From Azomonas tarimensis (GTDB taxonomy: Bacteria > Pseudomonadota > Gammaproteobacteria > Pseudomonadales > Pseudomonadaceae): a DNA stretch of 64,000 nt. Below, in pieces: positions 24,380 through 33,419 of this stretch (its first letter is position 1; each line of letters opens with the position of its first letter). Under the pieces are notes generated by a model. The model saw only the letters and a program-made list of their open reading frames with translations. It did not search any database and had not been told where the DNA came from. The stretch spans positions 1-64,000 of the forward strand of contig NZ_JBHRXZ010000029.1 of assembly GCF_042648805.1 (NCBI RefSeq), written 5' to 3'. The translations under genes were made by a program, and so were the position numbers.

Positions 24380-25864
24380 ATGCCCCATTACGTGCTAGCC
24401 ATCGACCAGGGCACCACCAGCAGTCGTGCCATCGTGTTTGCCGATAACGGCAAGCCGGTCGCCATGGCGCAGCAGGAATTCCCCCAGTATTTCCCGCAGG
24501 ATGGCTGGGTCGAACACGATCCCGAAGATCTCTGGAACAGCACCCTCGCGGTGTGTCGCGAGGCGCTCGTCCGCAGCGGGCTGGCGGCGTCGCAGATCAG
24601 CGGCATCGGTATCACCAATCAGCGCGAAACCACCCTGGTGTGGGACGCGGTCAGCGGCGAGCCGATCTATCGCGCCATCGTCTGGCAGGATCGGCGCACC
24701 GCCAATTACTGCGCCGGGCTCAAGGTCCAGGGCATGGAAGGGCGCGTCAGCTCGCTGAGCGGCCTGCTGATCGACCCTTATTTCTCCGCCACCAAGCTGC
24801 GCTGGATCCTCGAAAATGTACCGGGTGCCAGGCAACGCGCCGAGCGTGGGAAGCTGCGCTTTGGCACCGTCGATACCTTCCTTCTCTGGCGCTTGACCGG
24901 CGGCCGCGCGCACCGGACCGACGCCACCAATGCCTCGCGCACGCTGCTGTTCAACATCCACCGTCAGCAATGGGACGAGGAGCTGCTGGCACTGTTCGAG
25001 ATTCCGCCGGCCCTGCTGCCGGAGGTGCTCGACAACGCGGCCGATTTCGGGACCACCGATCCCGATCTGTTCGGTGCGCCGATCCCGGTGCTGGCCATGG
25101 CCGGCGATCAGCAGGCCGCCCTGTTCGGCCAGGCCTGCTTTCGGCCCGGTATGCTCAAGAGCACCTACGGCACCGGCTGCTTTGTCATCCAGAACACCGG
25201 CGCCGAACCGGTCGCCTCGCACCATCGACTGCTCACCACGGTGGCCTACCGGCTGAACGGGCAGGTGACCTACTCCATCGAGGGCAGCATCTTCGTCGCT
25301 GGCGCGGCCATCCAGTGGCTGCGCGACGGAATCAAGCTGATCGACCATGCTTCGGAAACCGAGGCGCTGGCCGCGCAGGTCGATGACACCTCGGGGGTTT
25401 ATCTAGTCCCCGCGTTCACCGGCCTCGGCGCGCCCTATTGGGACCCCAAGGCACGCGGCGCCATCCTCGGCCTGACCCGCGACACCGGCATCAAGGAAAT
25501 CGTCACCGCCGGCCTGCAGTCGGTCTGCTACCAGACCCGTGACCTGCTGGAAGCGATGCGCAACGACGGCGCCCAGCCGCCCAGCGAACTCAGGGTCGAT
25601 GGCGGCATGGTGGTGAACAACTGGGTGCTGAATTTCCTTGCCGACATACTGGGTGTGCCGGTGGAACGGCCGGAAATCATCGAGACCACGGCGCTGGGCG
25701 TGGCCTATCTGGCAGGCCTGCAGGCGGGTTTCTACAAGGGCCTCGACGAGATCGCCGAGCTCTGGCACCTCAACCAACGCTTCGAGCCGCAGATGCCAGA
25801 GGCCCGGCGTAGCCAGCTCTACGATGGCTGGATCGATGCGGTGCGGCGGGTGCGCTGCGATTAG
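24380..25864 (+). CDS. glpK: Glycerol kinase
   Basis: The 494-residue kinase makes sn-glycerol-3-phosphate from glycerol and ATP. AIDQGTTSSRAIVF at the N-terminus is the FGGY phosphate-binding block; ITNQRETT and WQDRRT follow. The C-terminal GAPYWDPKARGAILGLTRD signature is intact. The frame is open upstream through ybaK in another phase, but ATG 24380 follows GAGGAGATCCAG and gives MPHYVLAIDQG. With glpD it provides entry of glycerol into central metabolism. Confidence 0.96.
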   Translation: MPHYVLAIDQGTTSSRAIVFADNGKPVAMAQQEFPQYFPQDGWVEHDPEDLWNSTLAVCREALVRSGLAASQISGIGITNQRETTLVWDAVSGEPIYRAIVWQDRRTANYCAGLKVQGMEGRVSSLSGLLIDPYFSATKLRWILENVPGARQRAERGKLRFGTVDTFLLWRLTGGRAHRTDATNASRTLLFNIHRQQWDEELLALFEIPPALLPEVLDNAADFGTTDPDLFGAPIPVLAMAGDQQAALFGQACFRPGMLKSTYGTGCFVIQNTGAEPVASHHRLLTTVAYRLNGQVTYSIEGSIFVAGAAIQWLRDGIKLIDHASETEALAAQVDDTSGVYLVPAFTGLGAPYWDPKARGAILGLTRDTGIKEIVTAGLQSVCYQTRDLLEAMRNDGAQPPSELRVDGGMVVNNWVLNFLADILGVPVERPEIIETTALGVAYLAGLQAGFYKGLDEIAELWHLNQRFEPQMPEARRSQLYDGWIDAVRRVRCD

Positions 25865-25867
25865 CGG

Positions 25868-27328
25868 TCAGAGCGGTGGCACCGCGCGGCTCAGCTCGGT
25901 GGCGCTGATCGCCGGCAGGTGAAGCTCGCTCTGGGCGAACTGCCGGCCTTCCATCTGCGGCTGGGTCACCCAGGTGAGAATGTCGTAATAGCGCCGGATG
26001 TTCGCCACGAAGTGTACCGGTTCGCCACCGCGCGCATAGCCGTAGCGGGTCTTGCTGTACCACTGCTTTTGCGACAGGCGTGGCAGGATCTGCTTCACAT
26101 CGAGCCACTTGTTCGGGTCCAGCCCCTCGGCCTGGGTCAGCCGCCGGGCGTCTTCCAGGTGGCCACCGCCCACGTTGTAGGCGGCCAGGGCAAACCAGGT
26201 GCGGTCCGGCTCGAGAATGCTTTCCGGCAGGCCCTTGTGCACCTTCAGGAAATACTTGGCGCCGCCCTGGATGCTCTGCACCGGGTCGAGGCGGTTGGTC
26301 ACCCCCACCGACTGCGCCGTCCGCAGGGTCAGCATCATCAGGCCACGCACGCCAGTCTTCGAGGTGGCTTCGGGTTGCCAGTGAGATTCCTGATAGCCGA
26401 TGGCGGCGAGCAGGCGCCAGTCGACCCCATGCACCGCCGCGCTTTCGCGAAAGGTTTTCTCGTAGCGGGGCAGCCGCTGCTGCAGATGCTGCGCAAAGGC
26501 GTAGGCGCCGACATAACCGAGCACGTCGACCTGGCCGTAGTAGCGCTCGCGCAGTCGCTGCAGCATGCCATCGTCGCGCGCTTTGGCGAGGAATTCGTTG
26601 GCGGCCTCCAGCAGGCTGTCGTCATCGCTGTCGGCGACCACCCAGGCCAGATCATTCTGATCGCCCAGCTCGAAGGCCGCGCGGACGTTGGAGAAATAGA
26701 ACTGGTTCATCGCCAGCTCGTTGGATTCCACCAGGGTCAGGTCGATCTGACCTTCATCGACCATGCGCAGCAGGTCGACCACCTCGACCGCGTCGGATTC
26801 CTCGTAGTTCAGCTCGGGATAGTCGAGCCTGAGTCTGGCCAGCACCTCGGCGTGGTTGCTGCCGGTCATCACCAGGATGCGCTTGCCGACGAGCTCTGCC
26901 GGACCGGTAGGACGACGCTGGTTGCGGTGATAGATGACTTGGGTGGTGGACTCGAGGTATGGCACCGTGAACCGCACCTGGCCGGCGCGCTGCCCGCTCG
27001 CCACCAGCCCCGCCGCGCCGAGCGACGGCCCGCCCGGACGGCCGATACGGCTGTAGATATCCTCGATATCGCTCGCCGCCTCGATCTGCAGCTCGACGCC
27101 CAGCTCGTCGGCGAAACGCTTGGCCAGTTCGTACTCGAAACCGGTCTCGCCGTTGCGGTCCTGGAAAAAAGTGGAAGGGCTGTTGCGGGTGACCACGCGC
27201 AGGACGCCTTCCTCGCGGATACGCTGCAGCTGGCTGGGTTTCTCCGCGCAACTGCCGAGCATCAACAGGATTCCGGTCGCTATAAGCCATTTGGCCCAGC
27301 GCGTACAAGCGAGTGAGTGTACAGACAT
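25868..27328 (-). CDS. mltF: Membrane-bound lytic murein transglycosylase F
   Basis: This protein of about 486 residues couples a periplasmic substrate-binding-like domain (LRVVTRNSPSTFFQ, FEYELAKRFADEL) to a C-terminal SLT lysozyme-like domain with catalytic Glu in AAIGYQESHW and the LMMLTLRTAQ block. A hydrophobic N-terminus ending LLMLGSC gives an outer-membrane lipoprotein signal. It cleaves peptidoglycan with 1,6-anhydro product formation. ATG 27328 (MSVHSLACTRW) is used; ATG 27352 would add eight residues, and no ribosome site decides between them. In many pseudomonads mltF lies next to purL; here the CRISPR-Cas locus lies there. Confidence 0.9.
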   Translation of the reverse strand: MSVHSLACTRWAKWLIATGILLMLGSCAEKPSQLQRIREEGVLRVVTRNSPSTFFQDRNGETGFEYELAKRFADELGVELQIEAASDIEDIYSRIGRPGGPSLGAAGLVASGQRAGQVRFTVPYLESTTQVIYHRNQRRPTGPAELVGKRILVMTGSNHAEVLARLRLDYPELNYEESDAVEVVDLLRMVDEGQIDLTLVESNELAMNQFYFSNVRAAFELGDQNDLAWVVADSDDDSLLEAANEFLAKARDDGMLQRLRERYYGQVDVLGYVGAYAFAQHLQQRLPRYEKTFRESAAVHGVDWRLLAAIGYQESHWQPEATSKTGVRGLMMLTLRTAQSVGVTNRLDPVQSIQGGAKYFLKVHKGLPESILEPDRTWFALAAYNVGGGHLEDARRLTQAEGLDPNKWLDVKQILPRLSQKQWYSKTRYGYARGGEPVHFVANIRRYYDILTWVTQPQMEGRQFAQSELHLPAISATELSRAVPPL

Positions 27329-27352
27329 GACGCGCAGTATACGCAAAGGCAT

Positions 27353-27630
27353 CGCGCCACCATATCTTGTTTGAGTGAGCGCAGCGGAACCGGCTCCTTA
27401 TGATCGCCCAGGGGAGACTGTATAGCTTTCGAGCGTATCCAAAAATCAGCAGGACCAATCCCGAGCACTGTAGCCGGCCCTCGTATGGATGCTGGGGCGC
27501 TTAAGCCTCGTGACCCTCCTATTGAACCCCTTCACTTTCCTTACCTGTTCATATTTACAGTGTTCCTGCTTGGTCATGGGCTATGCTTTGCTTCGGCGCA
27601 AATGAGCTTGGCCAAGGAAGGGGGAGCGAT
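27353..27630. other. mltF-cas3 intergenic region
   Basis: About 280 bases between the divergent mltF and cas3 genes. No gene is visible and no strong sigma-70 match stands out, although TTTACA and TATGCT elements occur at non-ideal spacing near 27554-27587. AAGGGGGAG just before 27631 is the cas3 ribosome site. This is the left junction of the CRISPR-Cas locus. Confidence 0.4.
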
Positions 27631-30417
27631 ATGCTGGAGCGGGACAACAGTCGAAATCCGAATGGGCCGTCCAGCGACGGCGACGCACCGGCGTACTGTC
27701 GCTACTGGGGAAAGGCGCATCCCCAAGAGGGCGACCTTCAGCCCTTCCATTTGCTCGCTTTCCATTCGTTGGATGTCGCCGCCTGTGGTCTCGAGCTCGT
27801 CAAACTTCCCCAGTTTGGCTTGAGGGGGTTGGCTAATGAGTTCAAGTGGCCGCAGACCCTGGTTGAAGAGCTATTCGTTTTCTTCCTGTGCCTGCATGAC
27901 CTTGGCAAATTCGCTCGCAGCTTTCAGGGGCTTGCGCCAAATCTTTCCCCCGCGCTTGTACCTGCTGTTCCCGGCAAGGAATATGAACATCGCCACGACA
28001 CGCTCGGCTGGTTGCTGTGGCAGGACGTACTGGCGGAGTGTTTTCCCAGCGAGCGCTTGCCTTCGTCAGGCGATGACTTTTGGGCGATCTGGGTGCGCAC
28101 GGCGGTGGGGCATCATGGCGTGCCGCCAAAAGAAGCCGGGGCGGGTGGGCTGTTGCAGCTGGCAGCCAGTGATTATTTCCTGCGCGATGATCGGAGCGCT
28201 GCCTGTTGCTTCGTCAGGGATGTGGCCGAATGGCTATTGCCGGGTGCGCTGCCCGAGCCCGGCCGTGAGCAACGGAAGATCCTGAAACGCCATGCCTGGC
28301 GGTTGGCGGGCCTGGCAGTACTGGCTGACTGGCTGGGCTCCAACCAGGTGCATTTCCCGTATCACTCGCAACCGCAACCGATACGGGAGTATTGGGAGCG
28401 CATAGCCTGCCCGGCAGCCGCGCGTGCCGTCGGTGAGGCCGGTTTGCGGCTCAATCCCGTTCGACCCTGGAATCATCCGACCGAACTGTTCGGTTACCTT
28501 CAGCAGCCGACCCCGCTCCAGCAGTACGCCGCCAGCGTCGAGCTGAAATCAGGCCCTCAATTGTTCCTGTTGGAAGATGTGACTGGCGCCGGCAAGACCG
28601 AAGCGGCGCTGATCCTGTCGCAGCGGTTGATGCAGGCAGGTCTGGCAAACGGACTTTACTTCGCGCTGCCCAGCATGGCGACCGCCAACCAGATGTACCA
28701 GCGGGTGGGAGCCGTGTATCGGCGCCTGTATGAAGGCTCTGCACAACCTTCCTTGATTCTTGCCCATGGTGCCCGAACGCTGGTCGATGGCTTTCGCGAA
28801 AGCATTCTTCCGCCTGGTGAGCCAACGGCGAGCGATCACTACGCCTCTGGTGATGCCTCGGCCACTACGCAGTGCAATGCCTGGCTGGCGGACAATCGCA
28901 AAAAGGCGCTGTTGGCCGAAGTGGGCGTTGGCACCCTGGATCAGGCGCTGCTTGCGGTATTGCCGGCGCGGCACCAATCGCTTCGCCTGCTTGGGCTGGC
29001 GGGCAAGGTGCTGCTGATGGACGAGGTGCACGCCTACGACCCGTACATGATGACCTTACTGAAAACGCTGCTGACAGCGCATGCCCGGCAGGGTGGGAGT
29101 GTGATCCTGCTATCAGCGACCCTGCCGCTTGCTGCCCGGGAGGACTTGCTGAGCGCCTATCGTTTCGGTCTCGGTGTTCCGCTCGAGGTCCTGCCGATAG
29201 ATGCGCGTTATCCACTGGCGACCCGGGCAGCCGACCAGGTGGTGAGCCATGCCTGTGAGACCCGCCCCCAGCTCAAGCGGCGAGTGACCGTGCAGATGTT
29301 GCACGACGAAGACGACGTGATTGCCCTGATCGCCGAGCAGGCTCGGGCAGGTCGTTGTATCTGCTGGATTCGCAACACGGTCGGGGATGCAAGGCGTGCC
29401 CATGAGATGCTGGGGCGGGTCGTGCCCGCAGGAAACCTTGAACTGTTCCACAGCCGATTCGCCATGGGCGATCGTCTCGATATCGAGGACCGGGTACTGC
29501 AGCGCTTTGGCAAGCATTCCAACGGCGCCGAACGGCGGGGCAGGGTGCTGGTGGGAACGCAGGTCCTGGAGCAAAGTCTCGATTTCGACGTTGACCTGAT
29601 GATCAGCGACTTGGCGCCGATTGACCTGCTGATCCAGCGCGCTGGTCGGCTGCAGCGGCATGCGCGGCTGGCCAACGGTGATATTGCCCCGGATGCAGCC
29701 GAGCGCCGCGAGCCACCGCTGCTCTATCTGTTGTCGCCTCGGCCGGTCGACGAGCCCACGCCGGATTGGTATTCCTCCCTGTTTTCCAAAGCCTGTTTCG
29801 TCTATCCGGATGCCGGGCGGTTGTGGCTAGGTGCGAGGGCATTGGAGCGCGCTGGTTGCATCATCAGTCCGGGGGAGGCGGGGCAGCCCGGTGCCGTGCG
29901 CGAGCTGGTGGAAGCGGTCTATGGAAGGAGTGCGGAGCCAGTTCCCACTGGCCTGGAAATGGCATCAGCCAACGAGATGGGCGAGGATCTGGCCAAGGAG
30001 GGGCAGGCGTATTTCAACGCATTGAAGCTGGACCAGGGTTATTGCGAAGCCAGTAGCGGGCGCTGGTACGAAGATTCAAGTATCCCGACACGGCTCGGCG
30101 ATGAAAGCCTGACGGTATACCTGGCGGTAGACGTAGGCGGTGAGCTGCGCCCGTTAAAAGACAGTGGGAGCCACGCCTGGGAGCAGTCCGCCGTGCGCAT
30201 CAATGCGCGTCAGGCCAGGCGGTTGGAGCCGGGCTGGGAGGCTCGCTTCGCTGTCGCGCTACAAACGCTGCGCGAGCGTCACCGTCTGCTGGAAGAACCT
30301 GCGTTTCTGCTGCCCTTGATGGAAGAGGTGGATGGATCGTTGGCGGGCAGGGTGATCGACGAGGAGGGCCGCTCGGTGGAGATGCGCTACGACAATCAGG
30401 TCGGCCTGATCTGGTGA
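27631..30417 (+). CDS. cas3: CRISPR-associated helicase-nuclease Cas3 (type I-E)
   Basis: The 928-residue effector degrades DNA marked by Cascade. The N-terminal HD nuclease is intact: LAFHSLD, LCLHDLGKF with the HD pair, RHDTLGW and VGHHGVP. The helicase part has Walker A (VTGAGKTEAALIL), DEVH box (LLMDEVHAYD), SAT (LLSATLP) and motif VI (QRAGRLQRH). The frame opens at 27583, but ATG 27631 follows AAGGGGGAG at good spacing. It is the first gene of the locus, yet it is separated from cas8e by a decayed toxin-antitoxin pair and a separate promoter. Cas3 and Cascade may therefore be expressed from different transcripts. Confidence 0.95.
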   Translation: MLERDNSRNPNGPSSDGDAPAYCRYWGKAHPQEGDLQPFHLLAFHSLDVAACGLELVKLPQFGLRGLANEFKWPQTLVEELFVFFLCLHDLGKFARSFQGLAPNLSPALVPAVPGKEYEHRHDTLGWLLWQDVLAECFPSERLPSSGDDFWAIWVRTAVGHHGVPPKEAGAGGLLQLAASDYFLRDDRSAACCFVRDVAEWLLPGALPEPGREQRKILKRHAWRLAGLAVLADWLGSNQVHFPYHSQPQPIREYWERIACPAAARAVGEAGLRLNPVRPWNHPTELFGYLQQPTPLQQYAASVELKSGPQLFLLEDVTGAGKTEAALILSQRLMQAGLANGLYFALPSMATANQMYQRVGAVYRRLYEGSAQPSLILAHGARTLVDGFRESILPPGEPTASDHYASGDASATTQCNAWLADNRKKALLAEVGVGTLDQALLAVLPARHQSLRLLGLAGKVLLMDEVHAYDPYMMTLLKTLLTAHARQGGSVILLSATLPLAAREDLLSAYRFGLGVPLEVLPIDARYPLATRAADQVVSHACETRPQLKRRVTVQMLHDEDDVIALIAEQARAGRCICWIRNTVGDARRAHEMLGRVVPAGNLELFHSRFAMGDRLDIEDRVLQRFGKHSNGAERRGRVLVGTQVLEQSLDFDVDLMISDLAPIDLLIQRAGRLQRHARLANGDIAPDAAERREPPLLYLLSPRPVDEPTPDWYSSLFSKACFVYPDAGRLWLGARALERAGCIISPGEAGQPGAVRELVEAVYGRSAEPVPTGLEMASANEMGEDLAKEGQAYFNALKLDQGYCEASSGRWYEDSSIPTRLGDESLTVYLAVDVGGELRPLKDSGSHAWEQSAVRINARQARRLEPGWEARFAVALQTLRERHRLLEEPAFLLPLMEEVDGSLAGRVIDEEGRSVEMRYDNQVGLIW

Positions 30418-30647
30418 GCTATCTTATTGGTAACGTAAAGGTTACCTCGAATATCAAATGGTTCGATGGGCTTGGTGAGTATCGGATTGATTGGGGACCT
30501 GGGCTGCGTATCTATCTGGCCCGGGACGGCGACCGATTGATCGTGCTGTTCGGCGGTGGCGACAAGTCCACGCAAAAGACGGATATCCGCAGGGCGCGAG
30601 CCTTGCTCGATGAATACAAGGCGCGCAAGCGTGAATCAGGTAAGTAA
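30414..30647 (+). pseudogene. HigB-like addiction toxin, N-terminally truncated
   Basis: The 77-residue frame starts at GTG overlapping the cas3 stop. Its body, GEYRIDWGPGLRIYLARDGD, then LIVLFGGGDKS, then DIRRARALLDEYK, is the C-terminal two thirds of the RelE/HigB-like 'addiction module killer' family, normally about 95-105 residues. The N-terminal helices are missing; only a KVTSNIKWFDGLGEY segment replaces the expected GDVKPVGEGVSELR region. An antitoxin-like frame follows in the canonical toxin-first order. The toxin is probably inactive, although a short product could still be made. Confidence 0.6.
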
Positions 30648-30650
30648 GCG

Positions 30651-30973
30651 ATGACACTGACACGGACTTCAGGGAAACGGTGGTGGGGCGGGTCCAGCGC
30701 GACCCGGAGTTTTCCCGAGCGTTGCTGGATGAGGCGGCCTCCCTGTTTCTCAACGGGGAGCCAGCCGAAGCGCGCTTGATCCTTCGGGATCTGGTGAACG
30801 CGACCGTGGGCTTCGAAACCCTGGCTCAGGCGACGCAGAAGCCAAGCAAGAGCCTGCACCGGATGTTGTCGGCACGCGGCAATCCCGGCATGGCCAACCT
30901 GGCGGCGATCTTTGATGTGTTGCGGCGTAACCTGGGTGTGGAGATGGGGGTGCGAGGAGAGCGGGTGGGGTAG
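30651..30973 (+). pseudogene. HigA-like antitoxin, frameshifted near its start
   Basis: From GTG 30680 the frame reads VGRVQRDPEFSRALLDEA, then a helix-turn-helix with FETLAQATQKPSKSLHRML and NPGMANLAAIFDVLRRNLGV. This is the XRE-type antidote of HigB-like killers. ATG 30651 encodes MTLTR and then shifts frame; one extra base at 30663-30665 would join it to DFRETV, the exact family N-terminus. The native start is thus broken by a one-base deletion. A shortened antitoxin from GTG 30680 would still keep the DNA-binding part. With the truncated toxin upstream this is a decaying addiction module inside the cas operon. Confidence 0.6.
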
Positions 30974-30982
30974 AGCGTCCGT

Positions 30983-31010
30983 GCTCTAATCCCCGCGCTG
31001 GCGGGGAACC
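30983..31010 (-). repeat. Possible degenerate CRISPR repeat in inverted orientation, 1
   Basis: ATCCCCGCG...GCGGGGAAC matches the reverse complement of the main array's repeat over its stem and right end, about 18 of 28 positions. It is hairpin-forming like a true repeat. A simple stem-loop is the alternative reading. Confidence 0.4.
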
Positions 31011-31033
31011 TGGTCTGCGCTGCGCTTCCCGCA

Positions 31034-31060
31034 CGGTTCATCCCGGCTACGCCGGGAACG
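31034..31060 (-). repeat. Possible degenerate CRISPR repeat in inverted orientation, 2
   Basis: CGGTTCATCCC followed by CCGGGAACG matches both ends of the reverse-complemented repeat, with changes and one base lost in the middle. CGGTTCAT is the exact complement of the conserved ATGAACCG 3' end of the array repeats. The distance to the first copy (51 bases start to start) is shorter than the array's 61. Confidence 0.42.
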
Positions 31061-31140
31061 GCGCTTAACGATGATGTCACAGCCAGGTCTTGGAGAAAAA
31101 CTATGTGTGGGAAGCGTAGCGAAGAAATAATTGAAATTAA

Positions 31141-31169
31141 TTGACCTTGCTTTCGGTATGGTCTAGATT
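31141..31169 (+). promoter_or_regulatory. Sigma-70-type promoter for cas8e and the Cascade genes
   Basis: TTGACC (31141-31146) and TAGATT (31164-31169) are exactly 17 bases apart. The expected start point lies about 25 bases before the cas8e ATG. AT-rich sequence just upstream (AATAATTGAAATTAATT) fits an UP-element or a silencer site, as known for E. coli casA. Confidence 0.65.
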
Positions 31170-31200
31170 CGGCTGGTGCCATGACAGGGAGAAGGCAGCG

Positions 31201-32781
31201 ATGAATTTGCTGACAACGCGATGGATTGCGGGCAGGGACGCATCCAATGCTTCGGTTCTAGTGGCCCCGCATGAGGTAGGGCGCGAGGATCTCAGGGATC
31301 TGCAGGCGCCGCGCGCGGATTTCCGCGGGGCGCTGTATCAATTGCTCATCGGCCTGCTGCAAGCAGCCTATGCGCCCGCCGACATGGATGAATGGCGTGA
31401 CCGCTGGAATGATCCGCCGACTTCGGAGGATCTGGAGGCGGCCTTTGCGCCCTGGCTGGAAGCCTTCCGGCTGGAGAGCGAAGGGGCCGCTTTCATGCAG
31501 GACATCGATCTGCCCGACGAGAGCAATCAGGCTCCGGTGGTGGACCTGCTGATCGACGCGGGCTCGGACGCCAATCGCTTCTTCAACAAGCCCGCCGCCG
31601 AACATGGCCTGTGCGAATGCTGCTCTGCGCAAGCACTGCTGACCCTGCAACTGAATGCACCGGCCGGCGGACGAGGCGTGCGGACCTCGGCGCGGGGCGG
31701 TGGGCCGCTGACCACGCTGCTCCTACCGGCGGATGCAAAGGCCACGCTCTGGCAAAAACTCTGGCTCAATGTGCTGCCGCTGGACGTACTGGGTTACCCA
31801 GACTTCCAGGCGCCGGCCGATGTGCTGCCCTGGCTGCAGCCGACCCGCAACAGCGACGGTCCCGGCGCGGTGGAAACCCACCCGGGGCAGGCACTGCCTT
31901 TCAAGGCGCATGAGGTGCATCCCCTGCAGATCTACTGGAGCATGCCGCGGCGGATCCGTCTGGACACGTCCACGGCAGGGCAGGGACGCTGCGCGGTCTG
32001 CGGTGCGGAGGATGTGCGCATCATTCGGCACTACCTGACTCGCCACGGCGGCACCAATTATTCCGGCGCCTGGCAACACCCGCTGACGCCGTACAGTCTG
32101 GATGCCAAAGGAGCAAAGCCGCCGCTTTCGATCAAGGGGCGACAGGCCGGACGTGGCTACCGCGACTGGCTGGGCCTGGTGCTGGGTAACGACAACCACC
32201 AGCCCGACGCCGCAAAGGTCGTCGCCCATTTCACTCGCGTGAGAAAACCAAGGGTTCGGACGCGCCTATGGTGCTTCGGCTATGACATGTCGAACATGAA
32301 GGCGTTGTGCTGGTACGACAGCGTCCTGCCGGTGCATAGCGTCGCCGAAGAGCAGCAGCGCCAGTTCACCGCCTGCATCAAACACTTGCTGGACGTCGCC
32401 AACGATACCGCCAGCGCCCTGCACCGCCAGGTCAAGGCCGCCTGGTTTCGCCGCCCCGGCGATGCCAAATCACAGCCTGCCGTCGAGCAAAGCTTCTGGC
32501 AGACCTCCGAGCCGGACTTCTATCGCTTGCTCGAAAGCCTCGAATCGATTGATTTCGAAGACGGCGCTCGCGTGGCCGAGGTGTACCGCCACTGGCTGCT
32601 GCGCACCCGCCATCTGGCCCTTGGCCTGTTCGACCAGTGGGTAATTGCCGCCCCGATCGAGGACCTGGACATGCGTCGGGTGGTCGAGGCGCGCGCCGGC
32701 TTGGGCAAGGAGTTGAACAGCGGCAAGGCCATGAAGCCGCTGTGGAAGATCGTCAACGCATTTAAGAAGGAGCCGGTATGA
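31201..32781 (+). CDS. cas8e: Cascade large subunit Cas8e (CasA/Cse1)
   Basis: The 526-residue protein recognises the PAM and recruits Cas3 in type I-E Cascade. Family features include the N-terminal MNLLTTRWIAGRD start, FFNKPAAEHGLCECCSAQ in the L1 region, a cysteine pair (CAVCGAEDVR), the NYSGAWQHPLTPY block and a C-terminal four-helix bundle. The upstream frame opens at 31141 inside the promoter; ATG 31201 follows AGGGAGAAGGCAGCG. Its stop overlaps cse2 by four bases (ATGA). Confidence 0.93.
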   Translation: MNLLTTRWIAGRDASNASVLVAPHEVGREDLRDLQAPRADFRGALYQLLIGLLQAAYAPADMDEWRDRWNDPPTSEDLEAAFAPWLEAFRLESEGAAFMQDIDLPDESNQAPVVDLLIDAGSDANRFFNKPAAEHGLCECCSAQALLTLQLNAPAGGRGVRTSARGGGPLTTLLLPADAKATLWQKLWLNVLPLDVLGYPDFQAPADVLPWLQPTRNSDGPGAVETHPGQALPFKAHEVHPLQIYWSMPRRIRLDTSTAGQGRCAVCGAEDVRIIRHYLTRHGGTNYSGAWQHPLTPYSLDAKGAKPPLSIKGRQAGRGYRDWLGLVLGNDNHQPDAAKVVAHFTRVRKPRVRTRLWCFGYDMSNMKALCWYDSVLPVHSVAEEQQRQFTACIKHLLDVANDTASALHRQVKAAWFRRPGDAKSQPAVEQSFWQTSEPDFYRLLESLESIDFEDGARVAEVYRHWLLRTRHLALGLFDQWVIAAPIEDLDMRRVVEARAGLGKELNSGKAMKPLWKIVNAFKKEPV

Positions 32782-33419
32782 AGCCAGGGAAGAAATACCT
32801 GAACAAGGCGCAGCGACAATGGGTGCAGGACTGGTGGCGCGCCCTGCAGCCGCAAAGGGCCGACGACAAGCCCTTGCCATACGAACTCGGCGGTCTCGAC
32901 CGGGGCGACCGTGCCGAACTGCGCCGCTGCACAGGTGCGGACCAGCTACTCGAGCGATCGGCGACCTTCTTGCTGGCGGACAGGCTGATTGCCTTGAGCG
33001 ACGATCGGCACCGCCTGAGCGACAACCCACAGACCTACGAGCGCCTGGCGCTGGTCGCCGGTGTGCTCGCGGGTGTGCGGGAGGACCGGCGGGATGGGTT
33101 GAATCTGTCCCGCCACCTCGGCGCGCAGACTCGCGACGAGCGCCCGGCCATGAGCGAGCTCCGTTTCCGGCGCCTTCAGCGTGCTCAGGATCAAACCGAC
33201 CTGTATCTGCAATGGAAGCGTGCCGTGCAACTGGCCGATAGCAAGGCCGATGTGGCCCAGCTCGCCGAGGACCTGCTCGGCTGGCTCTGCGAGCTGGGTG
33301 AAACACCGCTGCGCGCCAGCGATGCGGTGAAGTTCCGCTGGGCCCATGACTACTACCTGAGCGCCCGCGATCGGGCCGCTGCCGAAGAACCCCAGACCGA
33401 CAAGGAAGCCAACGCATGA
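32778..33419 (+). CDS. cse2: Cascade small subunit Cse2 (CasB)
   Basis: The 213-residue, helix-rich protein is the belly subunit of Cascade, contacting target and non-target strands. QRQWVQDWWRALQP near the start and RFRRLQRAQDQTDLYLQWKR in the middle fit the Cse2 family, with many surface arginines. It overlaps cas8e and cas7e by four bases each, so the genes are translationally coupled. Confidence 0.9.
   Translation: MKPGKKYLNKAQRQWVQDWWRALQPQRADDKPLPYELGGLDRGDRAELRRCTGADQLLERSATFLLADRLIALSDDRHRLSDNPQTYERLALVAGVLAGVREDRRDGLNLSRHLGAQTRDERPAMSELRFRRLQRAQDQTDLYLQWKRAVQLADSKADVAQLAEDLLGWLCELGETPLRASDAVKFRWAHDYYLSARDRAAAEEPQTDKEANA

Noticed and set aside
30414..30973. Interpretation as a CreTA-type RNA toxin-antitoxin guard of the CRISPR locus
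   Set aside because: Both pieces show clear protein-family similarity (HigB-like and HigA-like); no small-RNA toxin layout was evident.
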